Notes under the pieces: generated by a model
The model's input: only the letters and a program-made list of their open reading frames with translations
Told to the model about the DNA's origin: nothing
Database searches by the model: none
Shown here: positions 36,987-48,442 of the stretch, in pieces
Position numbering within the stretch: position 1 is the stretch's first letter
How the letters are laid out: each line of letters begins with the position of its first letter
Program-made: the position numbers and the translations under genes
DNA from: Asterella californica
Taxonomy: Eukaryota; Streptophyta; Marchantiopsida; Marchantiales; Aytoniaceae
Reading direction: 5' to 3'
NCBI GenBank assembly: GCA_036924285.1
Contig: JAYKYS010000002.1
Span: forward strand, 37,060,501 to 37,124,500
DNA: 64,000 nucleotides

Positions 36987-37833
36987 CTCCTCTTCAAGCT
37001 CGACTCTACATCTTGTACTCCTAGACAATGTCTGAAACCACCAAACTTATCTCTAGGCAATGCCTTAGTGAAGATATCGGCAACTTGATCTCTTGTGTTT
37101 ACATATCTGAGCTCAATCTCTCTTGCAAGGACCTTCTCTCTAATGAAATGATAGTGCACCTCAATGTGCTTCGTCCTAGCATGAAAAACATGATTACTAG
37201 CTAACTTTATGCTGCTAATGGTGTCCATATATACAACAACAGGATCTGTACACTCCACACCAGTATCAGATAGCAGATATTGAAGCCAAATTGATTCACA
37301 TGTTGCGTTCGTTGCTCCTCGGTACTCTACTTTTGTGGATAACAAAGCAATTGTGGGTTGCTTCTTAGAAGCTCAACTTATAGCAGCGCTTCCAAGTCCA
37401 AAAGCGTAACCTGACGTGGATCTCCTGTCGGCACTTCCTGTCCAATAAACATCTATGTAGTCATGTAACAACAATGGTCCATCGTATCGATAGTGAAGTC
37501 CGTATTGCATCGAGAACTTCACGTAGCGGAGGATCCGATTGACAACCTCAAAATGTGATCTCCGTGATGACTGCATGAACTGACTGATCAGACTGACGGC
37601 ATAGCTCAAGTCTGATATGGTGATCGTCAGATAGATAGACTCCCAACCATCTGTCTGTACATGCGTGGATCATCAAGTAACTCACCATCCTCTGCTCCTA
37701 GCTTTACCCCTTGTTCTAATGGCGTAGCAATTAGTTTGTAGTCAAGCATATCAAATCTCTCAAGCATATTGAGAGCATACTGTCGCTGTACAAACCAAAC
37801 ATCTCTTCTCATCTCTAATGAACTCCACAGCAA
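36929..37833 (-). pseudogene. Copia reverse transcriptase C-terminus and RNase H (broken)
   Basis: Minus-strand frames at 37627-37833, 37373-37609 and 36929-37345 give, in order, a thumb/connection region (YALNMLERFDMLDYK, then VGSLSI), SYAVSLISQFM...HFEVVNRILRYVK, STSGYAFGLG and the RNase H end VEYRGATNATCESIWLQYLL, KHIEVHYHFIREKV and TKALPRDKF. These are standard landmarks of copia pol. The first RNase H Asp region reads IDVYWTGSADRRSTSGY, with altered residues before the conserved DWAG-like motif. Frameshifts and stops between blocks leave no continuous frame, and the last frame runs into the LTR. Confidence 0.85.
36987..36999 (-). other. Copia polypurine tract
   Basis: The minus strand reads GCTTGAAGAGGAG immediately before the 3' LTR, the expected plus-strand primer for reverse transcription. 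Confidence 0.75.
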
Positions 37834-38518
37834 GGAATTACTTGAGTTCTCTTAAATCTATCATCTCGAACTCGGATTTCAAGTGTATCCTTGATCTGGA
37901 AAATAAGCTCCTCATAGTTATCGATAATGATCAAGTCATCAACATAGATGGTGATCACAACAATCTGGTCATGTATTCGTAATGAATACAAGTTAGAGTA
38001 TGAACTACAAAGGTGGAAACCAAGAGACTGCAAGTAAGAATTAATATTTGCATATCATGCTCTTGGTGTTTGTTTCAGATCATAGAGGGCCTTACACACA
38101 CGAGAAGGAAACTTCGGATCCTCATAATCTGGAGGTTGCTGCATGTAGACCTCCTCCTCAAGATCACCGTTGAGGAAGACGTTCTTGAAGTCCATCTGGT
38201 GCATCTTCCAACCTGTTCGAACAGTCACCATCTTCGCAACAAGAGCAAAGGTCTCTTCAAAATCCACTCCATGTTGCTGTGCGTAGCCCTTGGCTACCAA
38301 TCTGATCTTATACCGACACACGGTACCATCCGAGTTGCGCTTGACCTTGAAGACCCACCTGCAACCAATCGCTTTCTTACCCTCAAGTAAGTCCACCAAC
38401 TCTCAATTCTGTTGAGATGAAGTGCAGCAAGTTCAGCTTCCATAGCACTTACCCATTGGACTTTGTGCATCGCCTCCTCAAGTGAACTTGGTTTTTGTTC
38501 TTGAAGAACATTGGTCAT
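37815..38518 (-). pseudogene. Copia reverse transcriptase (broken)
   Basis: The translation shows [70 protein letters not shown] and the catalytic box YVDDLIII, the ordered motifs of Ty1/copia reverse transcriptase. Both the first catalytic Asp (in [10 protein letters not shown]) and the YVDD pair are kept. About eight codons seem deleted between MVTVR and [12 protein letters not shown] stop replaces the expected Trp after TPRA, and a frameshift precedes the C-terminal part. The frame upstream (38294-38518) carries the usual EAMHKVQWVSAMEAEL linker. Inactive. Confidence 0.88.
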
Positions 38519-38561
38519 AATGCATGACGTGCAACAAGAAAACCTTCATGCATATACCTAC

Positions 38562-39851
38562 TCACTGGATGTTTTGTCGCTCAGATCTACGAGAGATAAT
38601 CGATGCACTAATCACCTCCCCTTGCAACTGATATGACGTAGACGCCAAGGTTTGGGACAAAGTATCCAGTGGATGTGGAAGATCCACATATCTAGATGAG
38701 TCAAACATACGTTGCAATAGTACGCGCTCATCTTGTGTAGAAACTATACTAGTTTCACTATGCTGTGTTACGTGGACTCCAGCGTTAACAACAGCTCTAT
38801 GTGCAATTGATTCTGATCTGAAATCAGTGACTTCTCTAGATCCTCCACTCAACGTACTGCTCTGAGATACTATAGTGGAGTGACTCCTTGGTTCTACAGT
38901 AGGTACAGGGATGACGACGACAGGTGCAAACCAAGACTGTAACTCATCAAAAACAACATCTCTACTGATACAGAACTACTTGGATGAAGGATTGTAACAT
39001 CTATTCTTTCGTATCAGAAGTATAGCCAAGGAATATACATCTATCTGCTTTCAGATCTAGTTTCTTACGTCTTTCATCAAGTATGTGCACATAACAAATA
39101 CATCCGAAAACTTTAAGGAAAGAGTAATCATGCTTACTGTCTGTGAAGACCTCCATCGGTGTCTTGCTGTGGACTGTCGCTGTAGACGTCCGGTTCATCA
39201 GATACACCGCACATGAAACATCTTCTACCCAGTAAGGTCTAGGTATGATCTTCTCGTTCAACATCGCACGAGCAGCTTCTGCTATGTGTCGATTCTTGTG
39301 CTCCGCAGCCCCGTTCTGCTACGGACTGTAACTGCAGGTCTTTTGACGTCTGATGCCATGCTCACGGAGATATGCATCGAACTCTCCAGAAAGAAACTCG
39401 CCTCCTCCATCAGATCTCAAACAAAGGATAGATACTCCAGACTATTTCTCCACCAACTTGCGGAAAGTCGAGAATGTTGACAAAGTACTTTGGTAGAGGA
39501 CTTGTTTCTCAACAAATAGATCCAAGTATAGCGCGAATGATCATCAATGAACGACACGAAATATTAGAAACCGGTCATACTTGGTTGAGAAGCAATCCAT
39601 ACATCAGTGTGAACAAGCTCCAGAAGCTTGTTCGCTCTACTATATGATCTCTTAAAGGGCTGTCTAGCTTGCTTGCCGAACTGACATGCTGCAGAGACTC
39701 CAGTGGGCTCACTGGGTTCGAATTTGGGCAGACCTGTAACCAGGTCAGAACTCGGAAGACTGTGCAGCCTCTGAAAGTTCATGTTTCCAATTCGCTTGTG
39801 TCAGATGTCAATGTCAGACACTACTGGACCACTCTGTCCATACATGACAGC
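38562..39851 (-). pseudogene. Copia integrase and linker (broken)
   Basis: Blocks recovered on the minus strand: CQFGKQARQPF...ELVHTDV (zinc-binding end and first catalytic Asp, 39564-39782), LRSDGGGEFLSGEFDAYL (second catalytic Asp), then QNGAAEHKNRHIAEAARAML (catalytic Glu), and KTPMEVFTDSKHDYSFLKVFGCICYVHI...CIFLGYTSDTKE (39001-39264). A TAG stop replaces an expected Gln just before QNGAAEHKNRH, and there are further frame changes. The 96-codon frame at 38562-38852 is the variable linker to reverse transcriptase. Confidence 0.85.
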
Positions 39852-40265
39852 CTATAACTTAAGCGCAGATGCATCTAGTTTAAATAGCCTACCACTCTTG
39901 CTACCCCGAGCTATGACAGTGCTGTTCAAATCTTCAATAAAGCATCCATCTTTATTGAAGTGCACTTGTAGACCATGCTCTATCAACTGTCTTACAGATA
40001 GCAAGTTTCTAGTAAACGTGAGTACATGTAAAACATTTCGTATACCAATAAACGTTGAAGCAGGAATGTCAAGTGGAATGTTATCCTTGTGCTGGATCTT
40101 GTGCTTGATGTCATCTCCTGTCACCATAAATTGTGGAGTCTCCACAGGCTCGAGTGTACTGAACCACTCTCGATGAGGAGTCATATGACTGGTGGCACCG
40201 GAGTTGATCACCCAATCGGTCAGTGACTCAAAAGTCGCATAACTCTGATGCATTGTAATCAGCAA
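39852..40265 (-). pseudogene. Copia protease and pre-integrase region, catalytic Asp lost
   Basis: The translation has VINSGATSHMTPHREWF at the start, followed by a GAG-pre-integrase-like segment (VLHVLTFTRNLLSVRQLIEH, CFIEDLNSTVIARGSK). In Ty1/copia aspartic proteases the motif is D-S-G-A-T; here the codon at 40203-40205 (+) reads as AAC, Asn, so the catalytic Asp is missing. The frame is otherwise intact and in phase with the zinc-knuckle segment upstream, separated by a TAG at 40356-40358. Confidence 0.85.
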
Positions 40266-40356
40266 CTGCTCCGAATAGACTTGCTCAGTGATTGCATAGC
40301 CTTGCTCGTTGTTACCTTGTTGGGGGTTGTTGTCGTATTGGTGCCTTCGGTCGTTC

Positions 40357-42476
40357 TATTTCTTATAGCACTGATTCGCATTGTGGCCTTGCTTCTTGCA
40401 GTAGTTGCAGGAACCAGGCACTCGTTTCTGGTTGTTGGAAGAACCAGACTGTTGCTGACTCTATTGGTTCTGCTGTTGCTGTTGCTGTTTGTGACCTCGT
40501 CCACGTCCAGCACCTTTGTCACGACCTCTACCTCGAGATCCTCCAGAACCTGCAAAATAGATAGATTCTTGCTGACCTGTCGAAGTAGAACTCCCCAATG
40601 GACGCACCTCCTCTCCTAACATCATAGGAACAAGTTCATCAAACCGCTGTCAAGGTGAGAGTTTTCTTGGGAAGGACGGAACCTTCTGGTTGTGTTATGA
40701 CCGTGAAGGCTGTGATACATTTACTCAGTGAAGCACTAGGCTTCTAGCTGTGACTGGTTTACTCAAAGAATAGGCTTCAGGTTACAAGGTGACACTGTAA
40801 AACACTCATACAGGTCTCTTGGCTCTTCTGATATGTTCAGGAAGCAAAGTTCAGGCTTAACTAGCAATGATAAAATCAGACGACGAACTTTGACACTCAA
40901 GATTGAGAAATATGTGAAGGTTTAGACTTCTAAACTTCTCCTACATGTAAAAGAGGCCCCACTGAGCACACACACGAAGTTTCAGCTTGAGATCAAATTC
41001 TAGCACCGAGATATGGATAGAAACGTTCTGAGCAAAGATATTGTGACAATTTCTGATATCCAGACACCTATTTCGACCTACAACAGAAAATTGGCTCGAT
41101 CACTTTCAAAGATTCTTACAGGATTTGGAGTCTACAGGATGCTGAACATTCTTGTGAAGTTGGACCTCCTGATTGTACACAGAACTCCAGATCTCGCTCT
41201 CTGAAGTTACTGCTCTAGATTGAGAGCTTTTCATACCTCCTCTACTTCAGCTGTCGCCCTGAATTACTCACTCACTCAAATGACTTGAAAATTTTTGGAT
41301 AGTCGTAGCCCTGCTTACAGTGAACGCAACCACGAAGGTTTGATTGCGATTTTCTCAATTCTGCTGCAATTGACACTGAAAACCCCAAAATCAACAAAAG
41401 TGATGCAATTCCGACTCAACTCGAACTTCAAATTGGCATAACTCCTTGTTTATTGATCCAAATCGATCAAGAATTTCACTGACAGTGCTTGACACGACGA
41501 GCTCTATCTTCCTGTGCTCTCAGATTTTGCAGTGCCCTCACTAAATGCTCGAACTCTCTTTTAGACCTTTGTTTCTAAATTTAGAGTTTTACAAAAGACA
41601 AAAATGGACCAATGGGAGTTCATAGCTCCACTTGGTTGTCTTTAGTGCTCTAATCCACGTGGTAACTTAACTTCACTCATAGGCTACCATGTTAGCCCCC
41701 TAAAGTGTCAACGTAAATCTTAAACTACCTAAAATGACACGCAAACTTGGAAGATAACTTAAATCAGCTAGAAAGCGTGCATGGGCGACAAGTAAGTACA
41801 ACCCATGAGTTTAAAACTCTATGAACATGATAAAAAATCTACTAGGACTCAAAATACATAACTCCCTCGAGAATCAACTTCTTTGAGGTCTTAACTTCAC
41901 TTAGAGAGGTTAACTCCTGGTTGAGAAGTGAATCATTTACTATGTGAAATGATTCACATCACGACACCGCAGAAGGGGTTCTTTGGTTGAAATTAATGTT
42001 ATGAACTGTTTGTACTCTGCAGGGGCTATCAAGACAATGAGATCAATCTCAACTTTGACAGAAGATAGCTGATCTGCGAGCTGCTTGACATGGTTGACGT
42101 AGTCGTTGATGCACATCGACTTCTTCTTCACGGTGTTGAACTGCTGCAGCAATTGCAGCTTCCGCGCCTCTATTCCGGATTGAAACAAACGTGCGAGTGC
42201 ATCCTAAGCTTTCTTGGACGTATCGCAATCCTGAACGTGATCGATCATCGATGTTGAAACTGTCAACGCGATGTAATAATGAATTGCCTGGTAGGAGCGC
42301 TTCTTCCACTCCTTGAATTTCGGATCAGAAAGTGATACTTCATGCGCTTTTTCCTCCTCTATGATAAGTTTTCATAGATCTTGTCCCGGTAGGAAGGTCA
42401 TCATCCGGAACTTCCACACTTGGTAGTTGTTCTTGTCGAGCTTCTCTCTAGTGATAAAAAACACAGACTCCGTCAT
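40357..42476 (-). pseudogene. Copia gag, split by a 1.3-kb insertion
   Basis: The N-terminal part (42476 to 41967) reads MTESVFFITREKLDKNNYQV, then WKFRMMTFL and MFQSGIEARKLQLLQQF...NDYVNHVKQLADQLSS, typical copia Gag. Stops replace expected Trp codons after GQDL and after SKKA. The frame resumes in phase beyond the insertion at about 40648 (RFDELVPMMLGEEVR), runs through a Gly/Arg/Gln-rich segment with one TAG, and ends in a CCHC knuckle CNYCKKQGHNANQC (C-x2-C-x4-H-x4-C). Gag packages element RNA; this copy cannot make the protein. Confidence 0.85.
40649..41966. mobile_element. Solo-LTR-like insertion inside copia gag
   Basis: A 1318-bp block with TG...CA ends (tgtcaaggtgag ... cacatcacgaca) interrupts gag. 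The 4 bases CCGC flank it on both sides (40645-40648 and 41967-41970; ACCGC if the terminal A is shared). Removing block and duplication rejoins the gag frame in phase. It holds no coding frame with recognisable domains. Terminal dinucleotides, length and target duplication fit a solo LTR left by recombination of an unrelated LTR retrotransposon; orientation cannot be decided, since TG...CA reads the same both ways. Confidence 0.75.
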
Positions 42477-43111
42477 AGCTGCAATGTCGAAATTGCTCTT
42501 TTCTGTACGCGGAAAACCTCATAGAACTTTCACGAAACTACCAACACCGCACGATCAAGAGTTATCACGAGTCACAACAAGGCGACTCCGTGAACTCCTC
42601 CTACAGCGAGAATGAAGAAAGAAACTGTCCGTGAACTGTAGGTGTACAAAACACGACGGAAACGTTGAAAGAACACACCAAGAAGAGTCAAAACTTGACC
42701 AAATGAGGTCAGAAATGGGAGTGCGACCCCTAAAAAATGCAAATTTTTCAAAGTACCAGTATTCGTTTTAGACTCAAGTCCTAAAACTTTCGTTTTGGTC
42801 GAAAAAGATCCAATTGAAAATCTGTCGTTGGAAATCTCCAAATCGGCTGAAACTTGATCGAATACATAATTTGCACCTTCTGAACAAGACAACCCCTATG
42901 GGCCCAGTCGACAGATATCAACGAGAAAAAATCATCCAAGCCTCTGAAATCGCATTCAAAGTTTCTGGTGACGAAAGAAACGATTTCGTCTCACCCGAAC
43001 GCATCAGCAGGATAGTGCTCGACATCAGGCACACCTTCAGCTGCTCTCTCCTGTACTTCTCCATGCACGAACTCCATCTTGCTCATCAGGAAAGGACACA
43101 CGCTCTCTACT

Positions 43112-43123
43112 ACTCTGATACCA
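43112..43123 (-). other. Copia primer-binding site
   Basis: The minus strand reads TGGTATCAGAGT directly against the 5' LTR, one base from the canonical TGGTATCAGAGC complementary to the 3' end of initiator methionine tRNA. Confidence 0.9.
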
Positions 43124-43351
43124 TGTAAAAAGACCGATACTTCGAGGACACTCCAAGAAGAGAGAGCGAGTAGACAAAGAAAGTAAAATAGGAATAAGAT
43201 GTGAGAGGCTTTATCTCTCCATGTATATATAGTGGAGGTGAGTACAAGAAAAACCTTAATGGTGGGTTAGCCCTCTAACTAACTATAACTATCCTAACCA
43301 CTCCGGCTAATGTTAGTCGTCGATCTACTAGAGCTTGGGACTATATCAACA
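43124..43351 (-). repeat. Copia 5' LTR (228 bp)
   Basis: Direct repeat of 36765-36986. It is followed by the target duplication ACTAT at 43352-43356. Confidence 0.92.
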
Positions 43352-44871
43352 ACTATTACAAAACATCTTATACATTGCCCTATTACTCCGGTTATATTCT
43401 TTCTTTATTAGAGAAATGATGTTGAATTAAAAACTGTATTCTATAACTATAGAATAGTTAATGAGACATAGATGATTGTATAAGAAAACTATATAAAAGT
43501 TAGTTATATCATATTGTTGTACTCATGTTCCAGAGTATGGAAAATAATTATTATTCTTAGTAAACTTAGTAAACTATGATATATTATCAGCTACAGTGAT
43601 TTTGATTTAATACTAATGAAATATATTGAACATATACTTGCCAGTAGTATTAGTAGTAATCTGTAGTGTTTTACTAAAACTTATTTTGTTGAATAACAAA
43701 GTAAAACATTGCATCATATTTCATTGGAGCTAAAATATAGGCTATTATTTGAGAATCGGGCATATGAATTTTTGAATATTTTTGAATATTTTTGAATATT
43801 TTTGAATATTTTTGAATATTTTTGAATATTTTTGAATATTTTGGATTATATCTTAATATTTATTAATAAGATTCTTTTCACTGTCATCATTTATAACTGA
43901 CGTAATTTAAAAGAGAATTTGGAAAAAATGTTACTTCAGTATATTTTTATTCAACATGAGGTTAAATTATAATCGAGTATTTATTAATAGCTATTCTTTT
44001 TAATTTTTAAGAAATATTGTTGTACTTAATTTATATACTACATAACAGAAATAATATCTTATTGTCTCTTTCACAAATCAAATTAACTTCCAATCCATCA
44101 TCAATTAATACTTCCTAAGGATTTAAACAATTCAAATCACTACTGTAACACCATCTATCATATTTAGTCCAGATACATTATTAGCATAGATTCAATTAAA
44201 TTAATATAATGTGGACCAAAATTATATTTTAAGTGAATAAAAAATTCCTATTTATTGTCTGGATAGAAAATATTATTTGTGAATCAAAATTTAGAATATG
44301 TAAATAATCAAATGGATGAGAAATAAACTAATATCTGTCAAGAGAATGAGTTTTCTCATGAGTTACAAACTCGAGCTCTTTTGAACATTATCTCTTTTTG
44401 CCACTCATTACGTTAACACATAATTGTATCTTACAAGGATATTTTCTGAGTGGAAACATAAAGTTTAAAAAATGAATGTACATAATCACATGTCTCGGTC
44501 TTCTTCTCTTGACTTAGAAGAATAATTATTACGTAGCTTGTAGAGTTGAGTATTATTACAATTCGAAGTAACTATTATGCATACGAAGTGGAGTTTTGCT
44601 GAAACGGGAGAAAAAGACAAGCGCGTATAGTGCGAGGTAAATCTAAGCTTGTAACTGGTTGAAGAAGATTCCTAGCACTTTCCTAATATTATATAGAAAT
44701 GGCTTCCTTTTGTAACAGCGGTGAAGACTGCAAGAACTCGGATCCACTGTCCAGCACGTTTTTCTATAAATATAACATTCTTTCTAGATAAACAGATTAA
44801 GTAAGGCATCTACTTATACAGCATGAGTACTGCAGTGACAATATCTTGAGTCTAGAGACGCATCCGTCCCG
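43352..44871. other. Very AT-rich intergenic DNA
   Basis: No gene. It contains the minisatellite at 43771-43840. Its right end is the left half of the target site of Ty3 element A. Confidence 0.4.
43771..43840. repeat. Minisatellite, 7 perfect copies of tttgaatatt
   Basis: Seven uninterrupted 10-bp units, flanked by partial copies on both sides. One helical turn per unit; AT only except one G. Confidence 0.95.
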
Positions 44872-44875
44872 GTTC

Positions 44876-45796
44876 TGTAAACCCTCCGCGGTCCTATTGA
44901 TCAACTACCCCCTCCCCTCCGATCTCTCAATCTCCACGATCGTCATCCACGAATCTGCAACATGTCGGGTCTGTCTCTCACTCAGGGGTCACCTCTGATG
45001 GCTTTGATGGAAGCACACCATGAATCTTGAAAGGAAAAATGCTATGTTCACTCATTCATACACCCACAAACTTATCAACTAAAAATCTCCTTAAACTCAT
45101 CAACTAAAATCCTCCATTCTAACGACGTCTCTCAAGTTCTCACACGCTAAAAATATCCCACACTCTTTATATTACTCAAGTTGTCATTACGACGATGTGA
45201 AAACAAGGATGAGGAGCTCTTCTCTACTCCTCTATTTATACATTATAGGCTTTTACTTTGATACCCTTCGGTAACTCAGCCGTAACTATTTTTACCGGGT
45301 TTTACTAAGATATTACTTAAGGTAAAAGCATTAATCACATGGGCTTCTTACCTTTTCACATGGGCTTATTCCTTCAAAGTCAACAACTTCTAGAAGGATT
45401 CTGGAATATTCTCAAGGAATCTCGAATTTCCACCCCCTCTACACTAGGACCCACTAAAAAGGAAACATGTGGAATCTCTTCTTGTTTTTAATGCCCACAA
45501 AGTCCACAATTTTAATCCAACCACTCATATCAAGTCAAAAAGGAGATAATGGATACTTTCCACCTTCTTTCTACCTTTTAGACAAGATGACAAGATAGTA
45601 GTGCTCACTCTTTAAGAAATATCTGAATTCTGCCAAAAGTACAGCTAAGTTTAACCATAACTAACTTTTAGCTAGTCATGACTAACTTGATACCTCCTTA
45701 AAGTACTTTGGCAGCAAATAAACATTCTCAACACTTAGTTATAACTAAATACCCTACTAATAGACAGACTTCCTATGTGTAACATAGGTCGTTACA
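44876..45796 (-). repeat. Ty3 element A 3' LTR (921 bp)
   Basis: Direct repeat of 52726-53642 and close homologue of 62001-62916. On the minus strand it starts TGTAACGACC. Confidence 0.93.
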
Positions 45797-45806
45797 TTTT
45801 ACCCCC
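45797..45806 (-). other. Ty3 element A polypurine tract
   Basis: The minus strand reads GGGGGTAAAA directly before the 3' LTR and 3 bases after the integrase stop codon. The same tract is present in element B at 62917-62926. Confidence 0.7.
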
Positions 45807-45809
45807 GGA

Positions 45810-47378
45810 CTAAATTTTCGCTCCGTCCTCGGAGTGAAGAGAGAACTTTCGTCGATAAAACAGCTTCAACTTGTCATGGTTGACCCGATCGAATCTCCTT
45901 CCTCCCAACTCCTGAAGGTCATATGGGAAGTTGCTCCACACCTTATCTACAACAAAAGGACCAAAATATCTTGGAAGAAACTTCTTCCTAGCCCTCTTGA
46001 ATCTGATAGCATCATACAACATTACCCAATCTCCGACTTGAAAATATTTTACCTCCCTCTTGCCCAACCGTTTGTCGTAACTCTTCTTTTGATACGCCTG
46101 AGCTCGTTCCATCCGGATCATTGCTACTGCTCGAGTCTCTTCCAACTCCATGAGTTGCTCTCTTCTTGATCTGACCATGTCTTCTCCCCTCGACCTCTTC
46201 AACTTTCGTTGAATAGTTTGAAAAGTATCCAATTCGAATTGGATCGGTAACTTGGACTCCACTCCATAAACCAGTCGAAATGAGGAGTACCCAGTAGAAG
46301 TCTTTGTTATCGTTCGATACTCCCATAAGATAGCATGTAGTCTCTTATCCCAAATATGTTTCGCAGTCTCAACACCAGCATCTTTGGCGAGCATCATACA
46401 AAGTGTAAGATTGGTCTTCTCCGCAAGACCATTAGCATTTGGTTTGTATGAGGTCGTTACTCGTGGCTTGATAGAAAAGTGTTGTAGCATAGCAGTAGTC
46501 ATGCTCCCTACAAACTCTCCTCCTCTATCTGAAACCAACTCTAACGGACATCCAAATCTTGTGATGATTCTCTCTCATAAGAATCTACCCACTTCTGTTT
46601 CATTGGTCTCTCTCAAAGGTCTAGCCTCTACCCATTTGGTACAATAGTCAGTGGCGACTACAATGTATCTATTGCCTCGAGGTGTCTTATTAAGAGGACT
46701 TACAAAGTCAATACCCCACTTCTCAAACGGCCCTAATACTGGAATTGATCTTAAAGGAGGTGTTCTAGTAGACTTTAGAGCAAATGCTTGACATACGTCA
46801 CAAGTTTTGCAATAGTCTAAACATTCCTTGAAAATACCTCTCCAATGATAACCAGCATCCAAAATCTTGAAGGCTGTTATCTTACCAGCAAAGTGACCTC
46901 CGCAAATAGTACCGTCGTGAAACTCGTGCATTAGCTTGAACGCCTCCTTCTGACCAACAGCTCTCCTTAGTAACCCATCTGCTCCTTGATGAAACAAAAT
47001 TCCCTCCACCATGGTGTAAGGTTTGCATCTCTTGATCAACGCGTTACGTTCTCGGGTATGCGTACCTTTTGGAAAAGAGCCATCTGCAAGGAAACTCCAA
47101 ATTTCCTTGTACTCGTCTGATATCTCCTCAATGCTTGTGATGGTCATCAGATGCTCGTCTGGAAATGAATCATCAAACGGTTCTTCTCCCTCATCATCAT
47201 AAGCCCTCGACAAAAGATCAACATTCACATGCTTTTTCCCTGATCTATCTTCGATCACGTAATCGTATTCTGTTAGAAAGATCTTCCAACGAGCAATACG
47301 ACCTTCGGCATTAGGCTTATTAAAGATATACTTTAAAGCCTTGTGATCTGTGACTATGGAAAATTTCCCTCCTAACAA
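45810..47378 (-). pseudogene. Ty3 element A RNase H end and integrase (one internal stop)
   Basis: Frames 46575-47378 and 45810-46538 form one protein separated by a TGA where element B has a Trp codon (after EVGRFL). Content in order: RNase H end (FSIVTDHKALKYIFNKP, VNVDLLSRA), an integrase zinc finger (HEFHDGTICGGHF ... CKTCDVC, HHCC), the catalytic core with WGIDFV (Asp), SDRGGEF (Asp) and NGLAEKTN (Glu), and a GPY/F-type C-terminal module (RYFGPFVV, then VNHDKLKLF). The C-terminus ends shortly after, with no chromodomain. The enzyme would join element cDNA to host DNA. Confidence 0.9.
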
Positions 47379-47384
47379 GTAGTG

Positions 47385-48418
47385 TCAGAATTTCTTCAAT
47401 CCAAAGATCACCGCTAATCCTTCTCGTTCAGTCACGGAGTAATTCTTCTCCGCTGGAACCATCTGCCTACTAGCATAAGCTATATGATGATCATGCCCGT
47501 CTCCATCTAACTGACTTAATGTACATCCGATTGCTAGATTGGAAGCATCCGTATACAGAATAAATGCTTTACTCCACTCAGGTTTAGCAAGTATAGGAGC
47601 TGTCACCAATGCCTTTTTCAGTTCTTCAAATGCTTCCTTTGTCTTCTGATCATGCACTATCAAGTCAAAATCAACTCCCTTCTTCATGTACATAGTCAAA
47701 GTACATCCTATTGCTTTGTTTGAGAAGGAAAAGACAAACCTACGATAATATCCAACCATGCCAAGAAACTGTCTCAACTTTGTCAAGTTGATCAGAAATG
47801 GAAGATCAACAATCTTCTTCACCTTCTCAAGATCTATCGCAATCCCATTCTTGAAAATGATGTGCCCTAACAGCAGACCTTCTTCGCAGCCAAAGATGCA
47901 CTTCTCTGGAATTAGAGAAGCGTTAGCTTGCTTCAACCGCTGCAAAACTTTGATCACATGATCAAAGTGATCCTCCTTTCGTCCGTACACGCAAAAATCG
48001 TCAATAAAATCACGGACAAACTTTCCTATGAATGGTTTAAATACTTTGTTCATGAACCTCTGAAACGTGGCCGGAGCATTACATAGTCCGAATGGCATCA
48101 CCCGAAATGCAAATGTTCCCCAAGGAGTTGTGAAAGTAGTCAACTGTTGGTACTATTGTGCTAATTTGATCTGGTTATACCCACTATAACTATCACCAAA
48201 GCTGTATCACTCATGACTTCCTCCAAAATCTCATCTATAAATGGTAGAGGATAATAATCTTTCTTGGTAACTGCATTCAGCTTCTTATAGTCTATGCACA
48301 CTCGCAGCTTACCATTCTTCTTCTTGACAATCACAATGGGTGAAACTCGTTCTGAGTTCTCCACCTCGTAGATGAAACTCGCCTCTTTCAACTTGTCTAT
48401 CTCCTCCTTGACCATCAT
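47385..48418 (-). pseudogene. Ty3 element A reverse transcriptase and RNase H start (broken)
   Basis: 48161-48418 gives VSPIVIVKKKNGKLRVCIDY and DYYPLPFIDEIL. 47385-48143 gives TTFTTPWGTFAFRVMPFGLC, NAPATFQRFMNKVF and the catalytic box FIDDFCVY (F-I-D-D in place of Y-x-D-D, tolerated in the family), then LLGHIIF and the RNase H start FILYTDASNLAIGCTL. Between them a 1-nt frameshift and a TAG interrupt the GDSYSGYNQIK motif. A TGA in place of an Arg codon (CGA) follows VIFGLKKF. At least three lesions, so not functional. Confidence 0.9.
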
Positions 48419-48442
48419 TGCTGTTGTAGGATTGACCCTTCT

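Larger units (their letters stand above)
36765..43351 (-). mobile_element. Ty1/copia LTR retrotransposon, degenerate, full length with nested insertion
   Basis: LTRs at 36765-36986 and 43124-43351 begin TG and end CA, and the element is flanked by a perfect 5-bp duplication ACTAT (36760-36764, 43352-43356). On the minus strand the order is gag, protease, integrase, reverse transcriptase, RNase H, the Ty1/copia order. Total span is 6.6 kb, of which about 1.3 kb is a later insertion in gag. The LTRs differ by about 17 substitutions plus a 6-bp indel (roughly 92% identity by eye), so the insertion is not recent. All coding domains carry stops or frameshifts; the copy is non-autonomous. Confidence 0.93.

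Noticed and set aside
40248..40619. Plus-strand hydrophobic frame rich in Leu/Val
   Set aside because: Antisense of the Gln/Arg-rich copia gag tail; not a membrane protein.
45834..46169. Plus-strand frame repeated at 62954-63289
   Set aside because: It recurs only because it is antisense to the integrase C-terminus of Ty3 elements A and B.
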